Of a stretch of DNA of 64,000 bases, positions 44,051 to 55,803 are shown piece after piece. The stretch comes from Fistulifera solaris (Eukaryota; Bacillariophyta; Bacillariophyceae; Naviculales; Stauroneidaceae). The notes below the pieces were generated by a model. That model was not told the origin of the DNA and ran no database searches. It worked only from the letters and a program-made list of their open reading frames with translations. A program made the translations under genes and the position numbers. The first letter of the stretch is position 1. The number at the start of each line of letters is the position of its first letter. The DNA lies in the NCBI GenBank assembly GCA_030295235.1, contig AP026135.1, positions 285,001 to 349,000 on the forward strand, in the 5' to 3' direction.

Positions 44051-46069
44051 ATGATTAAACGGACGACTCTCCTGGTCTGGCTACTCCTGTTCGATGCATC
44101 TCACCGGGTGACTTGCTTCGGGTTGAAATCCTGGATTCAACCGTCGCATCATCATCCCACAATTCTTTGGGGAAAGAAAGCGAAACGCAAAGGAGGATCA
44201 GGTCAACCTCAACAAGAGAAACAGTCCGTACAAGATGCCCGCTTCGATGCCATGACACGTCAGTTCATGTTCACGTTGGTCGGATTAACGAAACGATTGC
44301 CCGACAAGTCGAAAGATATTTTACAAGACATCAATCTGTCGTTTTATCCCGGCGCCAAAATCGGCGTCGTCGGTTTGAATGGATCGGGCAAATCGACGCT
44401 TCTTAAAATTATGGCAGGTCTCGATACGGAATTTGATGGAACTGCGCGTCCGTTGCCGGGCGCTTCCATCGGATACTTGTCACAAGAACCTGAACTCACG
44501 GCGGCGACCGTACAGGAATGTGTCGATCAAGCCGTGGCATCGTCACAGGCCATTTTGGATGAATTTCAAGAAGTGAGTATGAAATTGGGGGATCCAGATT
44601 TGGCACCGGAAGAGATGGAGCGCATCATGACCAAGACCGATCAACTCAATAACAAAATTGAAGCCGCCAATTTGTGGGAACTCGAACGGATTGTGGCTCG
44701 TGCCCAAGATTCCTTGCGTCTTCCTCCGGGGGATGCGTTGACCAAGAATTTGTCGGGAGGAGAGAAAAGACGAGTGGCGCTGTGTCAATTGTTGTTGGCC
44801 AATCATGATATGTTATTGTTGGATGAACCGACGAATCATTTGGGTGAGTGCGCTTTTTCGCGGTGATACGAAATGTCTATGATCCTTTTCTGACATTTCT
44901 TTCTCAAAGACGCCGAATCGATTCAGTGGCTCGAACAATATTTGGACCGATTCGAAGGAACGGTGGTCTGCATTACTCACGATCGATATTTCTTAGAAAA
45001 TGTCGCGGAATGGATTCTGGAATTAGATCGCGGCAAGGGCATACCCCACAAGGGAAATTACAGTTCATGGCTAGAAGCCAAAAACAAGCGACTGGCCGAC
45101 GAGAAGCGAGAGCAAACCGCAGCCTCCAAAGCTGTTCAGGCGGAACTGGAGTGGATTCGCTCGAATCCAAAAGCCAAAGGAAATAAAAGCAAAGCCCGAT
45201 TGAATCGATACGACGAGCTTTTGGCCGCCGCGGCACCGAAAGAGATGCGAAATGCCGGTCAAATCTACATTCCACCCGGTCCACGTCTAGGAAATGTGGT
45301 GATTGATTTCCAGAACGTAAAGAAATCCTTCGGTGATCGACTGTTGATGAATGACTTGTCTTTTCCATTCCTCCTGCTGGAATCGTCGGAGTGTAAGTAA
45401 GAACTAGCCCTCTTCTGTTCCTTTGATTGTGAAACTCTAACGACTTGAAAATTTGACTTAAGAATCGGTCCAAATGGATCCGGAAAGAGCACTCTTATTA
45501 AAATGCTTCTTGGCAAGGAAGAAGTCGATAGTGGCACCATCTCGATTGGCGAGACGGTAAAGCTCGTCACGGTGGGGCAAGATCGCATGGAAGAGCTAAA
45601 TCCTGAAAAGACAGTGTTTGAGGAAGTATCAGGAGGGTTGGAGGAACTTGAACTTGGTACACAGACCGTACAAAGCAGGGCCTATTTATCGTGGTTTGGC
45701 TTCAAAGGCGCACAGCAACAAGCTTTTGTCGGCAATCTATCTGGCGGTGAGCGCAATCGCGTCCAACTGGCGAAAATACTCAAAACGGGTGCAAATATGA
45801 TTATTTTGGATGAACCTACCAATGACTTGGACGTCGAAGTTCTCCGTAGTTTGGAAGAAGCCCTTTTGAACTTTGCGGGATGCGCTATGGTTGTGTCACA
45901 TGACCGCTACTTCTTGGACCGCATCGCGACTCATATTTTGGCGTGTGAAGGCGATAGTCAGTGGTACTTCTTCCCGGGAAACTATGCCGATTATGAGGAA
46001 AACCGCTTCCAACGGCTGGGTGAGCGAAGCATCAAGAGGGTCACTTTTGCGCCTCTAGTCCAGTCATAG
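44051..46069 (+). CDS. EttA-like ABC-F translation factor, probably plastid-targeted
   Basis: A twin-cassette ABC-F ATPase of about 627 aa that would act on ribosomes, without membrane segments in the core. Cassette 1: [18 protein letters not shown] and [11 protein letters not shown]. Cassette 2: [18 protein letters not shown] and [11 protein letters not shown]. Between them lies a charged linker with [19 protein letters not shown], the EttA-type P-site interaction region. The start [20 protein letters not shown] plus TCFG looks like a diatom plastid presequence, so it probably serves plastid ribosomes. Exons are 44051-44843, 44910-45392 and 45463-46069. The T run at 45361-45364 needs one more base so that the frame reads IPPAGIVGV into the second Walker A exon. 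Without it the second cassette would be lost. Confidence 0.92.
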
Positions 46070-46615
46070 ACCGTAACTGTAGCTAGAGCTTATGTTGGTT
46101 GTACTAATCGACAGCCATTTTAGTCGTTACCTGTAAGTGATAATCTTAACCGTATGAAGAGTCTTATTTGTCACTTGTGTTTCGCGAGGTATTTAGTTTG
46201 TCAAATACATTTCAAGTCCCATCAATACCGCGTAGAGGAACGCGTTCATTGCTCCGTGTAACGATAGAGGACGTTCCCAGCTCGACAATTGTTTTAGCGG
46301 GTGTTAGGACGCTTTGTGTCAAGGAGGATGAAGTCGGATGTCGCATCGTAATAACCCGTATTCGTTAACGTAAGTTTTGGTACCGCTCAGATAGCAATAT
46401 ACCGTTTCCCTCTAAATAACAGTGCCGTATCATTCGGGAGCATGTACATGAATGAAGGAAGTGAATTTGAAAGAAACGATGCGCAGCATTCGCTGTTGTC
46501 GACCCTATTGATTCGAAGAGACCCCTTCGAGCCTTCGAGAGCAATATAGTGAAATTCTGTGAAAAATTTTATATTTTCAACGAAGGCACGTAGTTTTAGC
46601 CCAGGGATACATTAA
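46070..46615. other. Intergenic, no gene seen
   Basis: About 545 bases between the ABC-F gene and the SNF2 gene, both plus strand. Moderately A/T-rich with short frames only. It should hold the SNF2 promoter. Confidence 0.4.
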
Positions 46616-49600
46616 ATGGACGCGTACCGAAGGTTTCAACGCAAAAAAGAGAAAGAGAGACTGGCCCAAGAGCGCAGAGAACAACAAGAAAGAGATCAAG
46701 AAGAACTTCGGCGGCGAGCAAATGCGAGACTACTAGGCCTCAGTCAAGCTTCTTATTCAGAAGACGAAAATGACAGGCCGCCGAAACACGATAATTCACC
46801 GAAGCACGATAATTCACCGAAACACATCGAGCCCGCAGCGCGGCGAACGCAGGAAAACTCCATGCCAGTCGCTGGACCAACCGAGAAGCATTTTTCTTCA
46901 ACCGCCATGACGAGCGCCAAACAGGCTGGGATTAGATCTTCTCATAGTCAGGTGTCTCAAGTATCATGGTGGTCACCAGCTTCATTAAAAGCCAGAGCCA
47001 ATCAGCGTCGTGCCGACGATAGCAGTTCGGAGGATGATGACGATTTTGACCTTCTTGCCTTTTCCAGTTCAGCTCAACCTCAAAAACCTGCTGCGAACAA
47101 AATTCCTTCCATCTCAAGTCCCCCTTCTCGTCTTTCGCAGGATCTTGTTGATTCTTCCGGAGATTCAGAACCTCGTCGTGAACGAAAGTCTCCCCGAAAC
47201 CCCCACACAATGTCAGTGTCAGCACAATCATCTGTACAAGCCGTTCCGTTGGGATTGACAAACAATAACAACGATGACGACCTTTGGAGTGACACAGATA
47301 ACGAAGAGGAACCTATAAAGAAATCAAAGACTGAGAAAGATACAAAATCCTCGAAAAAAAGGCCGAAAAGGAGTAGAGCCTACGTAGAGTACGATCGGGA
47401 TGCTAGTGAGCCTTTATCAAAGAAGTCGCAACTAGAAGACGAAGATGATACCGACATTGATCCGATGGAAGAAAAGCCCTTTTCGATAATCCCAAGTTCG
47501 GTCCGCTGGAATTTGAGCCCTTCGTTCTGAATCCAGGCAACCTGGGCATCGAGAGCCCGGTCTGTGTTCCGGCGACTATCAGTCGTTACCTTCCACTTTA
47601 TCAAAAAGAGGGGATCAAGTTCTTGTACGATCGAGCCATCACTAGCGAGCATGGGGCTGTTCTTGGAGATGGTAAGTGCTAGCAGTTTCTCTTCTTTTCT
47701 CTCATTCAAGATGGATTCACGTTAACTTCATTATTGTGTTATAAACACCCGTCAAATTGCAGATATGGGTCTAGGAAAAACAGTACAAGTCATTGGTCTT
47801 CTTTCTGCGTTGTTGAAGAAAAAAGGAGACGGAAGCGATCTGATTGAGCTTATCCGAAGAGAGAAGGAAGCAAGAAAGAACTTGATCGCTCTTCAGAACT
47901 TCACAGATAATGCTTTGAATGAAGGGATAGTTCCAATCACGGATTCGACACAAGAGTGCCTTTTGCACCAACAAGCGCTACCAAAGTGGGCACCGATATT
48001 GATTATTGCTCCAAATTCTGTGCTAAAGAACTGGATCAATGATTTTGCCACATGGGGGCACTTTAGCGTGGTAGAGTATCGAGGAGAGAATAAAGAGAGG
48101 GCGCTGGAAAAGATTCGGGCGGGAAGTGCGGAGATCCTACTTATGGGTCAATCGATTATGAATTACGAGGAGGCCGCGAAACAAATCATAAAACCGAAAG
48201 GAGATGTTCGCTGGAAACTGATAGTAGTCGACGAATTCCATCAGTTCAAAAATTTCAAAGCAACGATGTCAAAGAATCTCCGCAACCTAAGAAATGCCCA
48301 TACTCAGAATCTAATTGGCCTCACTGGAACGCTGATGCAAAATGAGCACTCAGAGCTATGGTAAGTAGTGCTTCGATTCATCTTATTCGAAGCGTTTTGT
48401 ATCTAATCGCGTTAATTGTTTTAGGAACTTGGTCGACATTGTTTGTAAAGACTTTCTTGGTACACGCAACGAGTTTGGTAAAAAGTTTGGAAACCCAATA
48501 AAATATGCAATGTGAGTTTTTACCGCGTCGTCGTCGGCCAGAATTTAACTCACGTACGTCTCGCCTTTCGTCCCTGCAGGGCTAGAAAATCCACGCCTTC
48601 TGCCCGTAAACTTTCGGAAGAGAAGCAACTAGAACTGTCAAACAAGATGCAAACGCTATACAAACGTAGATTGAAAGATCAAATTTTGAAAGACTTGTTA
48701 CCGATGAAAGATGAAAGGGTTGTATTTTGCGAGCCCTCAGATTTACAGATAGCGCTCTACAGACGCTTGATCAAGCTTCCCGATTTCGATTATCTCCGTA
48801 AAGCCAACTTACCCTGCGAATGTGGCGTCAACGAGAGGTTCTTTCGTGAATATCGTCGCCTTGCTACTCTTGATGAAAAGCTTGCTTATCAGAGAAAACA
48901 TAGAGATGAAATAATTCCTCGCAAGAAATGCTGTTTTAAAGTTCCGACTCCGGAAGATCTTCCAATGGCAGTAATATGGCGACAGAATCACGAAGGCGAT
49001 GAACCATGCGAGAAGTGCCCCTACTGTATATGTCTTCCGGCGCTCACAGTACTCAACAAACTTAGTTCGCATGTTTCTTTGCTTCAAGCCGAGGTACCCT
49101 TGGATCAAATCAATGAGCAGAGAGATCCTAAACCATATAAGGAAGCAAAGAAGGCCATGGATTTAGCTAAACTGTGTCTACCGGATGATCTGCTTCATGA
49201 ACTGCCTGGCGGATCACGTGTCAAAAGAAACGGCCTAATGAATGACCATTTCAAATTGTCAGGTAAAATGAGAGTGCTGAAGAAATTACTCGAAGCGATT
49301 TACTCGCAAGGAGGAAGAGTTCTTTTGTTTTCGAGCTCGACACAGATGCTCGATCTAATCGAGGATTATTTAAAGTCCGAAGCAAGGTATTGTCACCTTC
49401 GCATGGATGGATCAACAGATACCACGAGCCGGAATGCTATCGTAGAAAAATTTAAAAGTGACCCGAATCAATTTCTCTTCTTACTCTCGACGAAAGCAAT
49501 GGGGCTGGGATTGAATTTGACCGAAGCGTCATTCGTTATTATTTTTGATGTTGAATGGTATGTTCGCCCTTTGCCGTTTCTATTCTGTGTGGGTTGCAAC

Positions 49601-50660
49601 CTAACTTGCTTTTTTGCGCAGGAATCCAGCCTGGGATTCTCAGGCCCAGGTAGGTTGACGGGTCACGTGTCATATCATTTGAACTTTGCTTGTTCATGGA
49701 AGCTAAATTTTGTTTTTTCTTTTGTCCAGGACAGAGCATACAGGATCGGGCAACTGAAGAATGTAAAAGTATTTCGTTTAATAACCAGAGGTACAATCGA
49801 GGAACTCAAATACCTCCGCCAGGTATACAAGCAGCAGCTCACGAACGCCACAATACCTGACGTTCAATCTGATCCAGGATCTGCGAGGTTGTTTGATGGC
49901 GTGGCAAAGGACAAATTTCGACGCGGCGAGCTGTTTGGCATAGCAAATCTATTAAAGTTTGAGGAGCGCACTTTCATGAATTATGCCACAAAAATCGACA
50001 ACAAAGAGGCGAAGAAATACGAGAAACTCAAAAACGAGATCCGCAGTCTTGAAGATGTTCAAAATACACTAATGATTCGTAGTGAGGAAGCAGAGAGTCT
50101 TCTCCTGGAAGAAGAGAATATGTTTCCTAGCTTGGCGACGAAGAGAGGTACGACATTAGCTGGTTCAAAGCGATGGACTGTTATGTGGACTCATGAACCT
50201 TTTGGTAGCTTGTGCAGAAAACAATGCTGAGTCGGCAGACGAAAGCGATAATGAAGGTATCCTTGGCGGAGAAAGTCAGTTATTGCTAGACATCTCTAAC
50301 GAGATGGCAGAAGATGGTAGCGACGAATCTGTCACTCACGAAACAAATAGTACAAAAGAGACTGACGATGACTCTGTTTCTGTTGTCGATGATCCTATTG
50401 CGGAGACAAGAGGCGTTTCGAACACTAAACCGACGACCTCAAACGACCAAACAAGTCCAAGGGACGATGAGCCTAGCGGGTCGAACAACAGCAACAGAAA
50501 GAGAAAGGTGGCAACTACTAGCATCGATATGAGGTCTTCGGGGAACTATTCAATAGTTGGGCTCTCCGTTCGTAATATTGTACAAAATAGTTCTCGCACA
50601 AGCTTTGGCATGTCTGACTTTGCAGTACCAAACGGTCGAGGAGTTTCTACCCGCAAATGA
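46616..50660 (+). CDS. SNF2-family DNA-dependent ATPase, ERCC6L2/Rad26-like
   Basis: A chromatin-remodelling/repair ATPase of 1202 aa after one correction. The N-terminus is a charged coiled coil (RRFQRKKEKERLAQERREQQ) and disordered acidic region. Helicase lobe 1: LYQKEGIKFLYDRA, the Walker A GDDMGLGKT, LIIAPNSVLKNW, a motif II of the form VVDEFH (most relatives have DEAH or DEGH) and GLTGTLMQN. Lobe 2: VLLFSSSTQMLD, LRMDGSTDT, STKAMGLGLNLT, and WNPAWDSQAQDRAYRIGQ. A cysteine cluster (CECGVNE, CEKCPYCIC) sits between the lobes. There are seven exons: 46616-47671, 47763-48360, 48425-48511, 48580-49557, 49622-49649, 49730-50147 and 50218-50660. One T added at 47480-47483 joins the N-terminal and helicase frames. 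The fifth exon has only 28 bases. Assignment to ERCC6L2 rather than another Rad54-like branch is likely, not certain. Confidence 0.88.
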
Positions 50661-50973
50661 AGCGCTGTTTAGAGTGTAATCGAAGGTTTTCAATTTCCTA
50701 CACAGTCGTGCGTCACACCAACCAAGCACAAATTTTCAAATGAGCTAGAGTTACTCTTTTTAACTCCGTTTCAAGTAGTAAAGCGTCTAGCTAGGGGATG
50801 ATTAAGAATACACGCAACTTCAAATGAAAGGTACCTAGCCTAGGCCCATGGAAGTGCGCCTTTTTGGGTAGAAGTCTAGAATTGACACCCGCATCGACAG
50901 TGACATAGTTAAATTTTCTAGTATAGCTTACATGATTCTTACAAGAACAAGTCTTGGAGGATTACGGAGCAAA
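50661..50973. other. Convergent 3' spacer
   Basis: About 310 bases between the stop codons of the SNF2 and NF-YB genes, which converge. It must hold both polyadenylation regions. No gene seen. Confidence 0.4.
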
Positions 50974-51432
50974 CTACACAGAATCATCGGTCCCCATTCC
51001 AGATCGTCCCGTTTTCTCGGGCTTGTCGCCTCTGACAGCGTCCCGATACTTTCCCAGATACACCCTCAATGGTTCCACGTATTTGTCGAAACCCAAGGTC
51101 GACATGGCCCAGAGCAGGTCATCGCCATTGATCGTCTTTCGTTTCTCCTGTAAGCACTTATCACTGGCTTCTGACGTGATGAACGATATAAATTCCGAAA
51201 CACATTCCTGTACCGTCTCCTTCGAATCTTTCGCAATCTTCGCATTCTCCGGGAGCGTGTTTTTCATAATCCGCGCGATATTGGCAATAGGTAAATAGCG
51301 ATCCTATTCACGGACTGAGATACAAAAGTCAAGAAAAGGAGAACATCGAACGCAAGCACTCACCTGTTCTCGAATCTCCTCGAACTCATCGCCAAGATGG
51401 CCGCGTCCTGTATCCATGTCACTCGCTGACAT
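50974..51432 (-). CDS. NF-YB / CBF-A / HAP3 histone-fold transcription factor subunit
   Basis: The B subunit of the CCAAT-binding heterotrimer, 132 aa. The histone-fold core is complete: [80 protein letters not shown] and VYLGKYRD. It pairs with NF-YC and NF-YA in the nucleus. Two exons: 51364-51432 encodes the acidic start ([20 protein letters not shown]) and 50974-51303 the histone fold, separated by a 60-base phase-0 intron. The frame is intact. It lies head to head with the SET-domain gene, 441 bases apart. Confidence 0.96.
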
Positions 51433-51873
51433 TCTGTCGATGGCTTTTTGGCTTTTTAAAAATTAATCCTATTATTCTAGAGAGGTCTAGAGAGGTAATA
51501 AATACCTATTCTTCTCCAATTGGTTAACGTCGGGTTGATGTTTTCGAACAAAGACGACATTTGACAGCAGCGTGTGCAGATTTCTTTCTTAGTTAAACGA
51601 AAAAAAGCGGACGACGGAGCGATTGGATGCAGATCTTGCGGTCTGTCAAACGTCAAACGCAACAACGGGTCTGTTGACGTACAGGTACCAAAAGGCGTTA
51701 AATACAGATTTTCTTTTGCTACAGTATTGATATATCTTCTCTTGTTGCCGCCAACGCCATCCGATACACTAAGGTTCATGTATTTTCAAGCAATCCCTTT
51801 TAATCATAACTCCTCATCGCGAAACAAGCATCAGCATATCCAAAGAGGCATCAAAATTCTTATTCCAGGACCC
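51433..51873. promoter_or_regulatory. Divergent promoter region, NF-YB / SET-domain gene
   Basis: A 441-base spacer between two nuclear-factor genes read in opposite directions. Both promoters must be here. I saw no named motif and no gene. Confidence 0.4.
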
Positions 51874-54068
51874 ATGACATCTCCTCTTCTTGACCCCCGA
51901 AGCTGAAATAACCGCTTTAGGTGAGAGCAATGACGAGGTGAATAATATTGGCCCATCCGAAAGGAAAAATAACGAAAATTCGAGTGGTTTAGAGGCCACA
52001 GAGAGGAGATCGGGGAGAAAACGAAAAACAAACAATGCAGATCCTGATCCAAAACCAAAGAAACAACCAAAGAAAGAAAAAAGGAGGGGAGGAAGATCTA
52101 AATATGACGTGGATCTGCGCGGAATGCCGAGAAGCCGAGTGCCTCATGCGTCCCGAAGCAGATGAACTACTCGTATGTGAAGGCTCTTGTGTACGCGTGT
52201 TTCATTATCCCTGCGCTGGACTGCTGAAAATGCCCGCGAAGGACGAAACTTATGTGTGTAGAGACTGCACGGAAAAGAGACACGCTTGTTCCATTTGCAA
52301 AGAGTACGGAGTAGATGATGATGATGTTTACAAGTGCTCCAAGCCAAAGTGTGGACTCTTTTCCACGAGTCTTGCCTGAGTATGCACAATGTGGACGTTA
52401 GCTACATTCCAGTAGCCTCGGCTTTCGCGAGCGCGTCGCCTATATCGACTCTCGAAGCCCCGTCCGATCGATCGAAACCGATTTTTACATGCCCTGCCCA
52501 CAACTGTTGGACTTGTACACAATTAGAATTAAAAAAGGAGGAAGAAGATGAAGCAAAAGAAGCTGCTTTACAGAAAGGTGGTAAAACGAAAGGAAAGAAA
52601 AAGAGCAAAGCTCTGCCTGGCTTCTTCTGCAGCAAGAAAGAATCAACGCTCGTTGTGAGTAACATTTGTTCTTCGAGTGGTATTTCTTCTTCTCTTAGGA
52701 CTCACTCTGTTCGTTCACAAACAGCGCTGTCTCGAGTGTCCAATATCATACCACATCAGTTGTATCCCGCTATCGGCAAAGTTTCACGAGCTCGCCACTC
52801 TTTGCCACGAGCACTCTGCACATGCAAAGCTTCCAGAATTGGATTTGGAGAATAGTTTTCAGCAACAGGTTGAAAGCAAGGCAGACAAATATTTGGCACA
52901 AAGTAATGCAATCACAGCAAGTAGGAAGTTGCGGAGTAAGAACAACAATAATCCATGTTTTCCTTTCTCTGGGGAAGATTTATCGAAAGATGAAGAGAAG
53001 ATCTCACATATACTCACACCCGAAACGGACATATCGGGAGTGGACGCTGCTTGTTTGTTCTCGACATTTTGTTTGCCGTGTACAATGCGCGATGAGGTAC
53101 ATTCGAAGCCTCCCCAGTACAAACATGTCCAGTCCCTGCAATACGATCCGAGAAACAAACCACCTCGAATAGCCGACTCAGGTGGCCAGTGCGATTGCTC
53201 CGATAGTTGCGGTGAAAGATGCTACAACCGTTTGGTTTTTACGGAGTGTTTTGGTGACAGCAACAAGAACTCAAAGAGTAATTGTCCGGTAGGAGCCAAC
53301 TGCGGTAACCGTTCGATATCCCAGCGGAAGTTTGTTAAATGTAAACCGCAACGAGAGCAGGGAAAGGGATGGGGTCTTGTGACTCTCGAAAAAATCCGTC
53401 AGGGACAGCTTGTGATCGAGTACGTTGGCGAGGTAATCAGTAAGACCATGAAAGAAAAACGACTTCAAGAATGGGCAATGGAGCACCCGAATGATCCCAA
53501 TTTTTACATTATGGCGTTAAGTCCGGGGTGGTTCATAGACGCTCGAGAAACAGCGAATCTTTCTCGGTTTATCAATCATTCTTGCGATCCCAATTGCATC
53601 ATTCATCCTATCAACGTTGGCGGACAAATGCGGAACGCTATTGTAGCGCTCCGAGAAATCGCACGCGGTGAGTTTCTTAGCTACGATTATCATTTCGACA
53701 CGCAGCAAGGAGATCGATTTGTATGTCGATGCGGAGCCAAGCATTGCCGAGGAACGATGAAGCAAACCGGGGGCAAGGGCGGGAATGGAAAGGAGGTTTT
53801 GAAGAGCGCCAGTGATATATGGGAGGATGCAAAAATTCAATTTGAGAAAGACAAGAAGTTTTTAGAAGACTTTGCTTTTGAAGAAGAAACAAGAAGATTT
53901 GCGGTACGAGAAGTAGTTCCGGGTAGTGAAGGCAAAGACGAGCTCATTGCGAACGGACCGCAGCCGCGTAACCGCAACTCTGTGATTCGCAATGGAATTT
54001 TCCTTTGGCGAAATGCCGTACAAGGATCCCGTTTTGATCAAAGAATCGCTCGGCTTTCACTAAAGTGA
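51874..54068 (+). CDS. NSD-like histone lysine methyltransferase (PHD fingers, AWS, SET, post-SET)
   Basis: About 716 aa. A Lys-rich N-terminus is followed by PHD-type zinc fingers (WICAECREAECLMR, HACSICKEYG, CGLF and FHESCL, then KQRCLECPISYHISCIP and CHEHS). Next come an AWS domain (QCDCSDSCGERCYNRL, CGNRSISQRKF), a SET domain (GKGWGLVTLEKIRQGQLVIE, FINHSCDPNC, GEFLSYDYHF) and post-SET (FVCRCGAKHCRGTM). This order matches NSD/ASH1/SETD2 enzymes that methylate histone H3 on lysine 36. Exons are 51874-52654 and 52699-54068 with a 44-base intron. Frame breaks occur at the C run 51894-51898 (one too many), the A run 52077-52082 (one too many) and the T run 52359-52362 (one too few). A further one-base discrepancy near the intron (52640-52760) is unresolved, so the exact junction is uncertain. 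Confidence 0.88.
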
Positions 54069-54160
54069 TGGCTCTCACAATAAATAATTTTAGTCACTAG
54101 AGAAAATTAAACGTGTACTTGATCGTAGCCACAAACAATCATACCCTGATGGGCTGAGAA

Positions 54161-55165
54161 TCAGTCCGAATCGGAATCCAAGCCCAATGCGGCGAATCGA
54201 TTGATAACAGCTGCTGGTTTCTGCGGTTTCTCGACGACTTTCTCGGGACGCGGAACAGGGGCAGTTGTCTTCGTGTCCTCCTTGCCTTTCTTATCCGCAC
54301 CAGTTTGCGCTTCTCGTCTACCTCGTCCAGCCCCGTCATCGCGCCCACTATCCTCGCGACCATTCCGACGACCGTTTGCTCGACCACCGCGACCGCCCGA
54401 ATTATTTTGTTTAATTTCCGCATCACGTCGTGATTGCCAAGTTCCTTCCTCACGTGGTCGTCCACCACCGAAAAGGTTTCCCCTATCCAACCCAGCCGTT
54501 TCTTCGAGTGGCTTCGTTCGGGGCTGTAACTTGAGAGCGGAGCGCTGGCGCGGTGGCTCATCGTCTTTTTCTTGCTTTTGGGGCTGTCGGCGGCCCTTGT
54601 CGTTGTTCGCGTACCGTCCACCACGGAATTTTGAGCCGTCCACCTGTGATTCGTTTCGGTGCGGACGTCCACCGGACAAATTTGCTGTATCGACTTGTAT
54701 GTTTCTTCCGGCAATTTTTCCTCCACCTAGACCTTCGACAACGGCTTTGAGCTGCTCCAACGTTTCCAAATCGACGTATCCGAAACCGCGATGAGGTTTT
54801 TGACTGCCTGCTTCATTGTTGTTGCGATGATTGCGGTAATTATTTACGCGAGAAAGACGAGGATTAGTAACCTTCACCTCCATGTTCAGCATTTCCTTGG
54901 CCAGCTTGGTGACTTCCTCCGCTAGCTTCCCCGGTTCATCCACGCTGTAGGCTAGGTTTCCAATGTATGCCGTGAAAGGAGCAGCTTCCGGCCATTCAAA
55001 TGTTTTCGGAGGCTTGGGAGCGGCGTCCTTGGGGTTTTGGTCGTGTTGCACAAATTCCGCATCCATTTGCCCTAGAGCTTCGTCCTCGGCGACTGTTGAA
55101 ACGTCGTCAGGTCCATCCATGTGGTCTTCATCGTCGGACGAGCAGTGATCTGCCCAGTTCTTCAT
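54161..55165 (-). CDS. eIF4B-like RRM protein
   Basis: A 334-aa RNA-binding protein. After an acidic start comes a single RRM (PFTAYIGNLAYSVDEPGKLA, HRGFGYVDLETLEQLKAVVE), then long Arg/Gly/Asn/Asp-rich disorder. It carries the motif SALKLQPRTKPLEE and a repeat-like GGRPREEGTWQSRRD, both typical of eIF4B/eIF4H-related factors that stimulate the eIF4A helicase in translation initiation. The C-terminus NRFAALGLDSDSD is also of translation-factor type. The frame is intact and single-exon. A general RGG-type RNA-binding protein is the alternative. Confidence 0.8.
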   Translation of the reverse strand: MKNWADHCSSDDEDHMDGPDDVSTVAEDEALGQMDAEFVQHDQNPKDAAPKPPKTFEWPEAAPFTAYIGNLAYSVDEPGKLAEEVTKLAKEMLNMEVKVTNPRLSRVNNYRNHRNNNEAGSQKPHRGFGYVDLETLEQLKAVVEGLGGGKIAGRNIQVDTANLSGGRPHRNESQVDGSKFRGGRYANNDKGRRQPQKQEKDDEPPRQRSALKLQPRTKPLEETAGLDRGNLFGGGRPREEGTWQSRRDAEIKQNNSGGRGGRANGRRNGREDSGRDDGAGRGRREAQTGADKKGKEDTKTTAPVPRPEKVVEKPQKPAAVINRFAALGLDSDSD

Positions 55166-55803
55166 AATTTGAGAAAATTGGGAGTGTGATACCTTTAAAT
55201 TGAAAGTTTAATACCTTAAAAAGCAAGCAGAATGTAGACTATCAATTCTTTCTGATGTGAATATTCCCCTTTTCAATCAAAGCTTGGGATATGTGTTTTG
55301 ATTTTTGATGCAGTTGCAGCAGCGAGGCGAGAGAAGCGAGAGACGCTGCACGGTGATCGGGGACGATGAAGGGATGGCAGGGAAAGGCACACGAGAAAAA
55401 TGAGCGTGTCCGTCACCATCGACGGACGCACTACTAGTAGCCTGCGATCTGCGATCATCGTATCGTATGTACGGCGTCCGTCAATCAGAAGCGCCATTGC
55501 TGACGATGACAGACGGCTTGCGACTTACGGACGGAGAGGTCCTTGCGTCTTTCGACTTTTTCGACTCCTCACAACTTGCTCACAACTAACTCTTGACTGA
55601 GTTGAAATTAGTGACTGCACCGATATGAGCTAGTCACACCCGTATTGTTCACACAATCCGTTTTCACATCCTGACATCGTCACACCCGTTTTTCAACAGT
55701 TTTACACAACAGATTGTTTAAAAATGATGGCTTTAGTATTTAAATAACACGGTGGTTTCTGGTAGACTGAGTTGCGGGCATCAGAAAAGTAAGGGATCCC
55801 ACC
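55166..55803. promoter_or_regulatory. Divergent spacer, eIF4B-like / PIG-A
   Basis: About 640 bases between head-to-head genes. It contains G/C-rich 'gcgagaga' and 'gtccgtc' blocks near 55320-55560 and an A/T-rich part next to PIG-A. No gene seen. Confidence 0.4.
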
